This document shows, piece after piece, positions 17,018 to 24,816 of a stretch of 47,060 nt of DNA. The DNA is from Verrucomicrobiales bacterium (GTDB lineage Bacteria > Verrucomicrobiota > Verrucomicrobiia > Verrucomicrobiales > DEV007), in assembly GCA_029213065.1 (NCBI GenBank), contig JARGPH010000012.1:1-47060 (forward strand), in the 5' to 3' direction. The notes beneath the pieces are model-generated. The model searched no databases. It had not been told where the DNA came from and worked only from the letters and a program-made list of their open reading frames with translations. The position numbers and the translations under genes were made by a program. The first letter of the stretch is position 1. Each line of letters starts with the position of its first letter.

Positions 17018-17221
17018 GCCTAAATATTAAGTTTTCTAAATAAAACAGCGCTTTCTGGAGAGGTCTCCGGGAAACGCCGCGGAACGTTTCTGAAGGGAAA
17101 AAAAGCGAGCCCGAGAGACCTTTCCGGGACTTCAGCAATGAGCCTGAGGACTCGAATGCACTCCGCCCCCCGTTGAGTAGAGACTCGAATACCGAATCCG
17201 CCGCGATTTATCAGCGGACAC
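17018..17221. other. Intergenic stretch with no recognised feature
   Basis: About 200 bp between the dcw promoter and the terminator of the next gene. No convincing gene or RNA was recognised on either strand. Confidence 0.5.
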
Positions 17222-17251
17222 AAAAAAAGCTGCCCCGCGTCGCCGGGCAGC
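17222..17251 (-). terminator. Rho-independent terminator
   Basis: GCTGCCC (17229-17235) pairs with GGGCAGC (17245-17251). On the minus strand it is followed by seven T. It closes the transcript of the 17305-18093 gene. Confidence 0.8.
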
Positions 17252-17304
17252 CATTGAGAAAGAAAATGAAGCAGAGTGAGAACTCCGCTTCATCGCGAAT
17301 AAGT

Positions 17305-18093
17305 TCACTCGCTGTCGGGGCGCTCCCTTCCGTCCTTCCCTCCGGGGCGACCGGGCCCCTTACCACCCTCACGAGGACCACCCTCACGAGGACCACCTTC
17401 ACGGGGACCACCTTCACGGGGACCACCTTCAGGGCGCAACTTCGCAACCAACTCCTCCACTTTCGGGTCAATCTTCACCATTTCGGCCAGCACCGTTTTG
17501 CGGAGCTTCCGATAGAGATCGAGCTTACCCATCCGCGCCGCTTCGTCTCTTTCACGACTGGCTTCCAATTCCGCAATCACCTCTTTGACCGCAGAAGACT
17601 TCTTCGCCTCACTTTCGACTTCGCGGAAACGGGATCGCTCCTCCTCGCTGAAATCGGCAAGCCCTGCGGGAAACCCCATACTTTCCCCGATCGAGCGCTC
17701 GCCGCGATTGGAGAAACGATGGCCGGGTCCACGGCGCTCCCCCTTGCGATCCGGAAGCCCACTGCCCAGTGAGTGCAGTTTACCCAACACCTTCGCCGCG
17801 GACGGATCAGCGCGATTGATCGCCGCCTTGACCGCCTTGTGATAAGCGTCACTGGCCTGCTGCACCTCTGCACGTGCACTGATCACAGCAGGGTCAGACC
17901 ACACTTCACGCAGGGCCTGCTTCAGCTTATCCCTCTCTTCATCAGAAAGCGACTCCCATAATCTGGCCTTCTCTCCGTCTAAAGCTTCAGGGGGTCCCTT
18001 CGGTGGCCCCTGAGCAGCCACCTCGGAGACCGAAGCCACCAGAAGAGAGCCCATCAAAGGCAAAAGATAGAGGAATCGGGGAAAATCTTTCAT
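17305..18093 (-). CDS. Exported helical protein with duplicated domain and GGPRE repeats (unknown)
   Basis: 262 residues from the ATG at 18093, chosen because it gives a clean signal peptide (MKDFPRFLYLLPLMGSLLVA, then cleavage near VAAQG). Two similar helical blocks follow: LSDEERDKLKQALREVWSDP at about 45 and FSEEERSRFREVESEAKKSS at about 140, each followed by a long helix and ending in a KVLGKL or EELVAKL motif. This looks like an internal duplication and recalls periplasmic helical sensors such as CpxP, but no family is recognised. The C-terminus is five copies of GGPRE encoded by a 15-bp repeat. It is divergent from the 18115 gene, with only about 20 bp between starts. Confidence 0.65.
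   Translation of the reverse strand: MKDFPRFLYLLPLMGSLLVASVSEVAAQGPPKGPPEALDGEKARLWESLSDEERDKLKQALREVWSDPAVISARAEVQQASDAYHKAVKAAINRADPSAAKVLGKLHSLGSGLPDRKGERRGPGHRFSNRGERSIGESMGFPAGLADFSEEERSRFREVESEAKKSSAVKEVIAELEASRERDEAARMGKLDLYRKLRKTVLAEMVKIDPKVEELVAKLRPEGGPREGGPREGGPREGGPREGGKGPGRPGGKDGRERPDSE
17362..17434 (-). repeat. 15-bp tandem repeat encoding GGPRE
   Basis: Nearly five copies of a 15-bp unit (accaccctcacgagg and variants). The first two copies are identical, as are the next two, pointing to recent slippage. The reading frame is kept because the unit is a multiple of three. Confidence 0.9.
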
Positions 18094-18114
18094 CTCAAAC
18101 ATTTTGTTCAACCC

Positions 18115-18843
18115 ATGAGTAAACAACCATCCATAGGAGAAGTTTCGATCATTTCCAAACTATTCCTCAAGTTTTGTCCTCAAGCCGCGTTCCCCCCTTT
18201 CCTCGCCGCACTGCTTACCATTCTCGCGATCGACACGGAGGCAGGTGCCGCAGAACCCGCCTCCCTTCCCACCCGAATCGAAACACTCGATCAACGCCGT
18301 TTCGACGACTGCGAACTCGTCAGGGCCGAACCGGACGCGCTGCTGATCCGACACAGCAAGGGCATCGCCCGCCTCTCCTTCACGATACTCAACAGCTCCC
18401 TTCAAGAGGCGTTCAACTACAATCCTGACGAAGCCTACAAGTCAGCCTATGCCAACTACGAAAAAGAGCAGCAATTGCGAAAATGGAAGTTCCGCGAAGA
18501 GGAGACGGTGCGGGCGATGCGAAAAATGGAAGTGCTCTCGGAAACCATTAAATCGACCTGGATTCCCGTTGAAGCCACCGTGATACGCAGCACAAACAGG
18601 GGGATCTATGTAGCGCCCCTCGAAATTGCCTGCAACGCTCCCTCCGGCAGGATTCTGAGACCATTTGGAGCAGGATTGCTCTTTTTGCCGGAAAACAGCC
18701 TCGATCTTCGGCCCGGAAGCCTCTGGATGGGCTATATTTGTCCCCGTCCCGATGATACAGTGCTTGACCTCAACGGGGAAATGTTCACCGTTCCTTTTCA
18801 CCAGGCCATTACCGTCGGTTGCCAAAACACCGGAGGGAAATAG
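18115..18843 (+). CDS. Exported protein of unknown function
   Basis: 242 residues. The N-terminus has a hydrophobic stretch (about 25-40, FPPFLAALLTILAI) ending at AGAAE, consistent with a signal peptide. A short beta region follows (RRFDDCELVRAEPDALLIRHSKGIARL), which recalls small domains repeatedly seen in Verrucomicrobial exported proteins. Then comes a charged helix (YEKEQQLRKWKFREEETVRA) and a C-terminal beta-rich part. No family recognised. It is followed 15 bp later by a DUF2314 gene in the same direction and may be co-transcribed with it. Confidence 0.6.
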   Translation: MSKQPSIGEVSIISKLFLKFCPQAAFPPFLAALLTILAIDTEAGAAEPASLPTRIETLDQRRFDDCELVRAEPDALLIRHSKGIARLSFTILNSSLQEAFNYNPDEAYKSAYANYEKEQQLRKWKFREEETVRAMRKMEVLSETIKSTWIPVEATVIRSTNRGIYVAPLEIACNAPSGRILRPFGAGLLFLPENSLDLRPGSLWMGYICPRPDDTVLDLNGEMFTVPFHQAITVGCQNTGGK

Positions 18844-18858
18844 CCGCTATGAACTCGC

Positions 18859-19983
18859 ATGCGCCGCCAACTGAGAAACTTTCCCTTCTTTTCCGCCGTT
18901 ATCCTTCTGGCGCTGGTTATCCGTCTCACCACGTCCGGATTGAGCTGGGTCGGGATCGTCGCACTCGTCATCGCCCTTTTCTGGTTCGGTTTTGAATTGA
19001 TCCGCTGGCTCATACCCGAGGAAAAATCCGGAAAGAAGCCTTCAGACAAGTCAGGAAAGCCAAGCCCAAAGCCAAACGACAATCTCGTCTCGCTCGTTTA
19101 CTTCCTCTCCGACCCGAAAAAGGCCGACGAAGATACGGTGCGATCATGCGTCGAGAGCGCACTCGGATTCAAATTCGAATCAGACAATCCCGAGGCCGAA
19201 CATTTCGTGATGCCGTTCCGTGCACCGGACTCCGGCAACGACGAGGACGCCATCCAGCACTTCATGGTGAAGGTTCCCCAGGGGCTCTACGCCGTTCTCG
19301 TCGCAACGAAACCCTACATCGATGACCCGGTCGCCTTTGCGAAAGAATCGATCAAAGACAAGCGACTCCGCAACGCCGTTCAGGAACATCAGGCCTGGCT
19401 CTCAGTGGACCTCATGGACGACACCACTGATCCGGACAAAGTAAACACCGCCTACTCCGTCATCGGCAAAATCCTCGCCTCGATGGCCGGACCGGACTGC
19501 CTCGCGATCTATTGCCCCGAATTACAGCGCTGCAACGAATTCGACCTCGGTCTCATCGAAGTGCTCTCGAGCACCAATCCCCTCGCTCTCTTTGAAGAGC
19601 CCACCTTCGAACCGGTCATCGAGATCGCCGACAACGATCCGAGAATGGCTGCCGCCGTCGAGACCGCAGTGAACCGCTGGCCGGAATTTCGCGAAGCCTA
19701 CGAAAACTGCAGTCCCGACGAGGCGAGCCAGTACATCGTCAAAGCCGAGTTCATCGAAGGCCGCCGCTCTGAATTCATGTGGATCACGGTGACCGAAATC
19801 ACCGACGACGAGATCTGCGGTGTCCTCATGAACGACCCGCACGAGCTCATGGAAGTCCATCGCGGCGTCGACGTCCGCATCCCCATGAACCTCCTCAACG
19901 ACTGGCTCTATCCCGGTAAAGACGGCGACCACATCGGAGGCTTCACCCTCGACGTCCTCGCCGACAGCGCGGGTGATGAGTGA
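18859..19983 (+). CDS. Membrane-anchored DUF2314 domain protein
   Basis: 374 residues. Two hydrophobic segments lie at the N-terminus (about 8-22 and 27-50), followed by a Lys/Ser/Pro linker (EKSGKKPSDKSGKPSPK). The middle region is acidic. The C-terminal about 90 residues (FMWITVTEITDDEICGVLMN, then HRGVDVRIPMNLLNDW and GGFTLDVL) match the DUF2314 pattern of a short beta-barrel-like domain seen in YegJ-type proteins. Function unknown. The membrane anchor with a long acidic middle section is larger than the usual stand-alone DUF2314 protein. Confidence 0.7.
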   Translation: MRRQLRNFPFFSAVILLALVIRLTTSGLSWVGIVALVIALFWFGFELIRWLIPEEKSGKKPSDKSGKPSPKPNDNLVSLVYFLSDPKKADEDTVRSCVESALGFKFESDNPEAEHFVMPFRAPDSGNDEDAIQHFMVKVPQGLYAVLVATKPYIDDPVAFAKESIKDKRLRNAVQEHQAWLSVDLMDDTTDPDKVNTAYSVIGKILASMAGPDCLAIYCPELQRCNEFDLGLIEVLSSTNPLALFEEPTFEPVIEIADNDPRMAAAVETAVNRWPEFREAYENCSPDEASQYIVKAEFIEGRRSEFMWITVTEITDDEICGVLMNDPHELMEVHRGVDVRIPMNLLNDWLYPGKDGDHIGGFTLDVLADSAGDE

Positions 19984-20076
19984 GGAGAATTACGATATCC
20001 CAAGCTCGTAAATTGCCGGCAAGCCAAGTGGCTGCGAACGCCTCGAGACGGTGTGATAATCAGTCGAAGCCCGGCA

Positions 20077-20191
20077 GATCCGTGTAAATCTGATTTCATC
20101 TGTGAGAGCGAAGCGAATCTGTGCATTAAAATGGCAGTGCTCCTGGATTTCGCACAGATGGACCACAGATTTCAGCTGATTTACACTGATC
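20077..20191. repeat. Imperfect inverted intergenic repeat (CTGTG/TAAATC type)
   Basis: The arm at 20077-20104 (GATCCGTGTAAATCTGATTT and on) is matched in reverse by 20153-20191, which contains CACAGATG and GATTTACACTGATC. Similar ATCTGTGTAAATCTGTG-like repeats are known from intergenic regions of many environmental genomes. The two arms can fold into a long hairpin. The rest of the 370-bp gap holds no gene that I can support. Confidence 0.6.
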
Positions 20192-20298
20192 TATTTTTTA
20201 TCACCCAATCTCGCCCGGCGAGCGCATTGCACTGACTGACTCCGCCGCCACTCGTTGGCACTCGCCGCCACATCCCCGATCCGCCGGAGCCACAACGC

Positions 20299-20330
20299 AA
20301 AACGGCTCCGAAATTTGGAGCCGCTTTTTA
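20299..20330. terminator. Rho-independent terminator, possibly bidirectional
   Basis: CGGCTCC (20303-20309) pairs with GGAGCCG (20317-20323), loop GAAATTT. T runs follow on the plus strand (CTTTTTAT) and, more weakly, on the minus strand (GTTTTGC). It most likely closes the Gfo/Idh gene on the minus strand. Confidence 0.7.
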
Positions 20331-20353
20331 TAAGTCTTTAGAGAAAACTCAGA

Positions 20354-21700
20354 CTAGAGAGCCCAGCCGTCACGGTAATTGTGATGCACGAGCTTATCAG
20401 CCTCAGCGTTGCCGGTCTTCATCGTCTTCGGATCCCAGGTCAACTCAGTGCCTTCGCCGATCAGGGTGCCGATCGCGCCGAGCAACAAGGTCTCAGTCAG
20501 TGGAACCGCAACATCGAAATTCGACTTCGCGAGAGACGGGTCGTTTTTCTGAATCGCATTGATCCACTCGACGTAATGGCCGGGTGAACGCTCTTCGGTT
20601 TCAGCAGGCTTCTTGAAGGACGCGAAATTGGCATCGATGATCTCCGGCTTTCCACCGTGACTTCCGTGCATCATGTCGTGCTCGCTACCGAGGTAAACAC
20701 AGCCGTTATCAGGTGTCTCTTTATCGGCACGCATTCCCTTGGTGCGCGGGATCTTGTACTGGCCGTCGCGCCACTGAAGCTTCACCGGTCCGCGACCGTT
20801 AGCGGCAGCGAACTCGAAATTAATGATGCAGGAAGATGGATGGGAATCCTTCTCCGCGCCCGGAGTGTTGCGATCAGCCTTTTCAATCGACACTTTTGTC
20901 GGAAGACCGAGGCCGAGAGCCCACATCGGGTGATCAATGATGTGCGCACCCATGTCACCGAGGGCGCCGGTTCCGTAGTCGATGAAACCACGCCATTTGA
21001 AAGGAGCGATCTTGCTGCTGTATGGCTTGTTCGCCGCAGGCCCGAGCCAGAGATCCCAGTCCATCGTATCGGGGACCGGCTCAGCTTCCGGACGAATCAA
21101 ATCCTGAGGCCAGACCGGACGGTTTGTGCGGCAATAGATCTGCTCGATCTCGCCGAGTGATCCGGACTGAACAAACTCATTGGTGAGACGGGCACCCTCT
21201 GCAGCGTGTCCCGTGTTACCCATCTGTGTGCAAACGCCGGCCTCTTTCGCCGCCTCATGAAGCGCACGCGCTTCGGAAATCGTAAGGGTGAGAGGCTTCT
21301 CTACATAGACGTGTTTGCCCATCTTGATGGCCGCCATCGCAGCCACCGCGTGAAGGTGATCCGGAGTGGAAATAACCACGGCATCGATCTTGTCCCCTTC
21401 CTTCTCCAGCATCTCACGCCAGTCCGTGAAAACTTTGGCATCGGGGAACTTCTTGAAAGTACCTCCGGCGCGTGCCGCATCGACATCACAGAGCGCGTAG
21501 ATATTCTGCCCCGCCTTGTGACATCCGTCGATATTGGCGGAAGCACGTCCTCCCGCTCCGATCGCCGCGATATTGAGCTTCCCGTTCGCCTCAGTTCCCT
21601 GCCCCTGGACAAAGCCCGAGAGAATGTTGAGCGAGGCGGCCCCTGCAGCCGTGCCGAGAAAGTGCCGGCGCGAGGGAGAAATGGATGTCGTTTTCTTCAT
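20354..21700 (-). CDS. Tat-exported Gfo/Idh/MocA family oxidoreductase
   Basis: 448 residues. The N-terminus carries a twin-arginine signal (SPSRRHFLGTAAGAASLNIL). The Rossmann motif NIAAIGAGGRASANIDG (about 42-58) binds NAD(P), and EKPLTLTISEARAL (about 135) is the family's catalytic-site lysine motif. The C-terminal beta-sheet domain contains DMGAHIIDHPMWAL. Proteins of this kind are greatly expanded in Planctomycetes and Verrucomicrobia and act on sugars, probably in the periplasm with the cofactor bound before export. Substrate unknown. It stands alone. Confidence 0.9.
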   Translation of the reverse strand: MKKTTSISPSRRHFLGTAAGAASLNILSGFVQGQGTEANGKLNIAAIGAGGRASANIDGCHKAGQNIYALCDVDAARAGGTFKKFPDAKVFTDWREMLEKEGDKIDAVVISTPDHLHAVAAMAAIKMGKHVYVEKPLTLTISEARALHEAAKEAGVCTQMGNTGHAAEGARLTNEFVQSGSLGEIEQIYCRTNRPVWPQDLIRPEAEPVPDTMDWDLWLGPAANKPYSSKIAPFKWRGFIDYGTGALGDMGAHIIDHPMWALGLGLPTKVSIEKADRNTPGAEKDSHPSSCIINFEFAAANGRGPVKLQWRDGQYKIPRTKGMRADKETPDNGCVYLGSEHDMMHGSHGGKPEIIDANFASFKKPAETEERSPGHYVEWINAIQKNDPSLAKSNFDVAVPLTETLLLGAIGTLIGEGTELTWDPKTMKTGNAEADKLVHHNYRDGWAL

Positions 21701-21708
21701 AGGCGGGG

Positions 21709-21737
21709 AATTTCCCTTGCTAGAGGGAGCACGTCAA
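21709..21737 (-). promoter_or_regulatory. Possible promoter of the Gfo/Idh gene
   Basis: TTGACG (21732-21737) with a weak GAAATT -10 (21709-21714), 17 bp apart on the minus strand. The leader would be very short. Confidence 0.25.
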
Positions 21738-21803
21738 CCCGGATCACCCTCGCAATGACGCCTTTCCGGGAAAAAAAATGCAGGACTTCCCGTTTTTCCT
21801 CAC

Positions 21804-21832
21804 TTGCAAAGTAAATAGTCATGCTCTAAAGT
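21804..21832 (+). promoter_or_regulatory. Predicted promoter of the small basic protein gene
   Basis: TTGCAA (21804-21809) and TAAAGT (21827-21832) are separated by 17 bp, about 36 bp before the ATG at 21869. Confidence 0.5.
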
Positions 21833-21868
21833 CGGCGCTCCACCAACAATACACCTTTTTTTTCAGTC

Positions 21869-22024
21869 ATGTCACAACACGCCAGCCTCAAAAAGTCCAG
21901 CAGCATCGGAGCCAAGCGCAGCGTTCTCAAACGTTTTGAGCGTGTTAAATTGCTTCAGAAGCGCGGTGAATGGGAAAAGGGAATGAGCCCACTCGGCCTC
22001 CCCAAGACTGAGCCTGAAGCTTAA
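21869..22024 (+). CDS. Small basic protein, Chlamydiae/Verrucomicrobia/Planctomycetes type
   Basis: 51 residues (MSQHASLKKSSSIGAKRSVL and on), ending in LGLPKTEPEA. It has many Lys and Arg (KRSVLKRFERVKLLQKRGEW). The pattern S-L-K-x(4-6)-G-x-(K/R)-R-x-VLKR-x-ER followed by LGLPK matches the short basic protein family described only in the PVC group (TIGR04137, 'Chlam_Ver_rRNA', from memory). Its role is not established; a link to the ribosome or rRNA has been suggested by the family name. It has its own promoter and terminator. It is one of the best phylum markers in the window. Confidence 0.85.
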   Translation: MSQHASLKKSSSIGAKRSVLKRFERVKLLQKRGEWEKGMSPLGLPKTEPEA

Positions 22025-22056
22025 GTCTTACTTTTCCCTCAGGAAAACTACTGAAT

Positions 22057-22080
22057 GCGGTCCCTTCAGCGGGCCGCTTT
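22057..22080 (+). terminator. Hairpin terminator after the small basic protein
   Basis: GCGGTCCC (22057-22064) pairs with GGGCCGC (22071-22077), with one bulged T, followed by TTT. The U tract is short. Confidence 0.45.
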
Positions 22081-22095
22081 CCACACCCTGCTCTC

Positions 22096-22815
22096 ATGGC
22101 ATCTCCGGCGGACAAAGGCGTTCGCCTCAATAAATTTCTCGCTTCGAGCGGAGTCGGGTCTCGTCGCGGCTGCGAAGAATTCATCAGGCAGGGCCGCGTC
22201 GAAATTAACGGGAAGATCGTCATCGATCTCAGCTCCCGCGTTCGCGAAGGGGATCACGTCAAGCTCGACGGCAAGATGCTCCGTCAGGATCCACCTCTCA
22301 CCCTGATCCTGAACAAGCCGAAAGGCTATCTCTGCACCAAGAACGACCCTCAGGGTCGCAAGACGATCTACGAACTGATCCCAAGACGTTTCAGCAAATT
22401 GCACTACGTCGGGCGTCTTGACATGGAGAGCTCAGGCCTCCTGTTGATGACAAGTTCCGGTGAGCTCACCGAAAAACTCACCCACCCGCGCTATCACGTT
22501 GAGAAGGAATACGAAGTCCACCTCGACCGCGCCCTCGAGCCCGAGCACACCCAAAAGCTTCTCGACGGAATCCACCTCTCGGAAGGTCTCGCGAAGATAG
22601 ATTCAATCCACTTTGAGTCACGCCGCCGCCTCCGCGTCGTTCTCACTCAGGGAATCAACCGGCAGATTCGCCGAATGTTCCCCAAAGTCGGCTGCAACGT
22701 GAAGCGCCTCGAGCGCATCCGCATCGGCAATTTCCGCGCCCCCGCCCTTTCCACCGGCGAATATCAGATTCTGAATCACAAGCAGATCGAAGAGGCGTCC
22801 CAAAAAGCCAAATAG
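22096..22815 (+). CDS. Pseudouridine synthase, RsuA/RluB/RluE/RluF family
   Basis: 239 residues. The N-terminal S4 RNA-binding domain (VRLNKFLASSGVGSRRGCEEFI, about 8-65) precedes the catalytic domain. The catalytic Asp lies in GRLDMESSGLLLMTSSGEL (about 110-128), and the late motif is QGINRQIRRMFPKVG. It converts a uridine in rRNA to pseudouridine. RluB-like activity (23S rRNA) is most likely from length and context, but RsuA-like cannot be excluded. A second member of the family lies at 37465-38163. Confidence 0.9.
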   Translation: MASPADKGVRLNKFLASSGVGSRRGCEEFIRQGRVEINGKIVIDLSSRVREGDHVKLDGKMLRQDPPLTLILNKPKGYLCTKNDPQGRKTIYELIPRRFSKLHYVGRLDMESSGLLLMTSSGELTEKLTHPRYHVEKEYEVHLDRALEPEHTQKLLDGIHLSEGLAKIDSIHFESRRRLRVVLTQGINRQIRRMFPKVGCNVKRLERIRIGNFRAPALSTGEYQILNHKQIEEASQKAK

Positions 22816-22844
22816 GCTGCCATTCAAACAGGGTCCAGTGAGAG

Positions 22845-22910
22845 ACCCGACCCTCTCACCTCACGGACCTGACCAGGTTGAATACCTGACTCGACCCTGT
22901 TGAGTCCTTC
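22845..22910. repeat. Three 22-bp tandem units (ACCTGACC...GTTGAATAC type)
   Basis: Units begin at 22845, 22867 and 22889, exactly 22 bp apart. The second is ACCTGACCAGGTTGAATACC plus TG; the third begins ACTCGACCCTGTTGAGTCC; the first is more diverged. The same unit occurs twice in tandem at 38949-38992. Nothing else was recognised in the 318-bp gap to 23134. Confidence 0.6.
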
Positions 22911-23133
22911 CCCGGGGAAACAAAGGCCCTGACCGGCTCCTCTCTTTGCGCCCCGAAAAAACTATACACGCGGCTGTCCAGCCCTCATCCTCGGGGAACG
23001 GCCTTTCCACGGGAGAAAAAACAGCCTGAAAACGGCAGAAATATTGCTCCTGAGAGACCTTATCCATTCGTCAAAAACAGGAGCACCGGTTTTCATGAGA
23101 CAGCCGGCTCCAGATACACGTAGAGATTGACCC

Positions 23134-23820
23134 ATGACCGCATTTTCCACCACTCGAACGCCCCGCCAATCGAACCGCCTCCGCCTCGGAACAGCGCTGG
23201 TTTTACTTCTCAGTTTTTTCGCAACGGTTCCCGAATCCGAAGCCGGACTTTTTGATAAAATCCGCGCCAGGCAGGCCGCCAAACGCGCCGCGGCTAAGAA
23301 GGCAGCGGAACCCGTCAAAAGAACGCCCGTCCCGCGCCATCGATCATGGTATCGCGACGAACACAAGGACGCCTACATCAATCAGGAACTGCTCGACGGG
23401 GAAAAGGATGCCGAGCGCAAAGTGATTATCGATATCGGGCGCCAGCGGGCTTATCTGGTGGTGAAAGGACTCGTTGCAATCGACTCTGCCGTATCCACGG
23501 CAAGACGCGGCAAATACACACCGCGCGGAACCTTCGCCATTACCGAGAAGATCAAATCGGGCAAGGTTTCGACACTCTATCATGTCTACATGCCCAACTG
23601 GATGCGACTCAGCAATTCCGCCGTCGGGATGCACACCGGAGACCTCCCCGGATACCCTGCGTCCGCCGGCTGTATTCGCCTGCCGCAAAGCGTCGCCCCC
23701 ATCATGTATGAGCACACCCGGCGCGGCGTTCCCGTGGAAGTCGTCGACTCCTGGGACGAATCCGAGCTCGTGCTTCCCTACACGATGCCGCAGCCGTATT
23801 TAATGGCTTCTGCCTACTGA
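23134..23820 (+). CDS. L,D-transpeptidase (YkuD/ErfK family)
   Basis: 228 residues. A membrane or signal segment lies at about 20-32 ([14 protein letters not shown]). A basic Ala/Lys stretch follows, then the YkuD domain (about 85-210) with the catalytic His167 in [11 protein letters not shown] and the catalytic Cys180 in SAGCIRLP. The family cleaves D-Ala from tetrapeptide stems and joins mDAP to mDAP or anchors proteins; it acts in the periplasm. That fits the mDAP-type MurE in this window. The enzyme has no peptidoglycan-binding domain. Confidence 0.92.
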   Translation: MTAFSTTRTPRQSNRLRLGTALVLLLSFFATVPESEAGLFDKIRARQAAKRAAAKKAAEPVKRTPVPRHRSWYRDEHKDAYINQELLDGEKDAERKVIIDIGRQRAYLVVKGLVAIDSAVSTARRGKYTPRGTFAITEKIKSGKVSTLYHVYMPNWMRLSNSAVGMHTGDLPGYPASAGCIRLPQSVAPIMYEHTRRGVPVEVVDSWDESELVLPYTMPQPYLMASAY

Positions 23821-23854
23821 GCTTTCCTGAAGACTCCATTGCCGGAAGTCCTTG

Positions 23855-23870
23855 CGGAGAACGTTCTCCG
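23855..23870. promoter_or_regulatory. Perfect 16-bp palindrome upstream of moaC
   Basis: CGGAGAACGTTCTCCG is a perfect palindrome 16 bp before the moaC ATG. It could bind a dimeric regulator or form a hairpin in the leader. Confidence 0.4.
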
Positions 23871-23885
23871 ATTCCACCTTGGGGA

Positions 23886-24356
23886 ATGTCAGATCTTTCC
23901 TCATCACTCACTCATCTGCGCGAAGACGGCAGCGCCGCCATGGTCGATGTCGGTGATAAGCCTGTGGTGCGACGCGAAGCAACTGCGACGGGCTTCATCT
24001 CTCTCGCTCCCGGGACGGTGGCAGCGATCAGTGACGGGGAGCTCCCCAAAGGCGACGTTCTCGCGGTAGCCCGCATCGCCGGAATCCAGGCTGCGAAAAA
24101 AACGGCCGAGTTAATTCCGCTTTGCCATCAACTCCCCCTCACGAAAGTGGCGGTCGATTTTGAGATTGAGCCCAAGGGCGTGAAGATTTTAGCAAGCGTC
24201 CGAACCGACGCCAAAACCGGCGTCGAAATGGAAGCACTCACCGCCGTCAGTATCGCCGCGATGACGATCTACGACATGTGCAAAGCGATCGACAAGGCGA
24301 TGGTCGTTTCTGAGATTACCCTGGTGGAGAAAACGAAGAGTCCGGTTTCGAACTGA
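23886..24356 (+). CDS. moaC: Cyclic pyranopterin monophosphate synthase accessory protein MoaC
   Basis: 156 residues, full length. Family motifs are [32 protein letters not shown] (active-site Cys and His) and [20 protein letters not shown]. MoaC converts the MoaA product to cyclic pyranopterin monophosphate, the second half-step of molybdenum cofactor synthesis. moaA is not in the window. The modAB genes at 38160-39680 supply the molybdate. The ATG is preceded by GGGG. Confidence 0.97.
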   Translation: MSDLSSSLTHLREDGSAAMVDVGDKPVVRREATATGFISLAPGTVAAISDGELPKGDVLAVARIAGIQAAKKTAELIPLCHQLPLTKVAVDFEIEPKGVKILASVRTDAKTGVEMEALTAVSIAAMTIYDMCKAIDKAMVVSEITLVEKTKSPVSN

Positions 24357-24392
24357 AACGCCCGGGACAGAACGAAACGCCGACGTCTGAAT

Positions 24393-24743
24393 TTACTCCG
24401 ACCAGAAGGCGAATTCACTTCCGCCGGGTTCAGCAAATTGAAAACGACGTCCCCCGGGAAAGGAGAAGATCTCTTGGGTTATTCTGCCACCGAGCTCACT
24501 GCCTCTCGCGTGCGTCACTTCCCGCTGGGTGTGATATAAAACGACGACAGGAGCCCCCTGATCGGCAGAGGAAACCGCCTTCGAAAGGTAAAAGCCACCG
24601 GTGGCTTTGCCATCATCAAAAGCGGTGTATTCCGGTCCGTAATCCTGAAAGCGCCAACCGGCGAGCGCGGTGAAAAATGTCTTCGTTGCCTCAAGATCCT
24701 TCGAAGGGAACTCCAGGTAGTCGATCGCGTTATCAGGTTTCAT
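24393..24743 (-). CDS. VOC/glyoxalase-like protein
   Basis: 116 residues from the ATG at 24743 (MKPDNAIDYLEFPSKDLEAT); the frame is open further up but without similarity. The pattern DYLEFPSKDLEATKTFFTALAGWRFQDYGPEY is typical of the vicinal oxygen chelate superfamily, in the VOC group near bleomycin-resistance proteins and glyoxalase I. Substrate unknown. It follows the FAH-type gene on the same strand by 73 bp and may share its transcript. The usual second His/Glu metal pair cannot be assigned safely. Confidence 0.75.
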   Translation of the reverse strand: MKPDNAIDYLEFPSKDLEATKTFFTALAGWRFQDYGPEYTAFDDGKATGGFYLSKAVSSADQGAPVVVLYHTQREVTHARGSELGGRITQEIFSFPGGRRFQFAEPGGSEFAFWSE

Positions 24744-24816
24744 AGCAGACGGGAGATGCCCGACATCGGAAACCGGAGAGCGCACGCTCCCCGATCTCTC
24801 ACCGGAAAACACTTAC

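Noticed and set aside
17362-17434. Satellite array outside coding sequence
   Set aside because: The repeat is in frame within the 17305-18093 gene and is best read as a coding minisatellite.
22845-22910. CRISPR-like array
   Set aside because: The units are contiguous with no spacers, only three copies are seen, and no cas gene is near.
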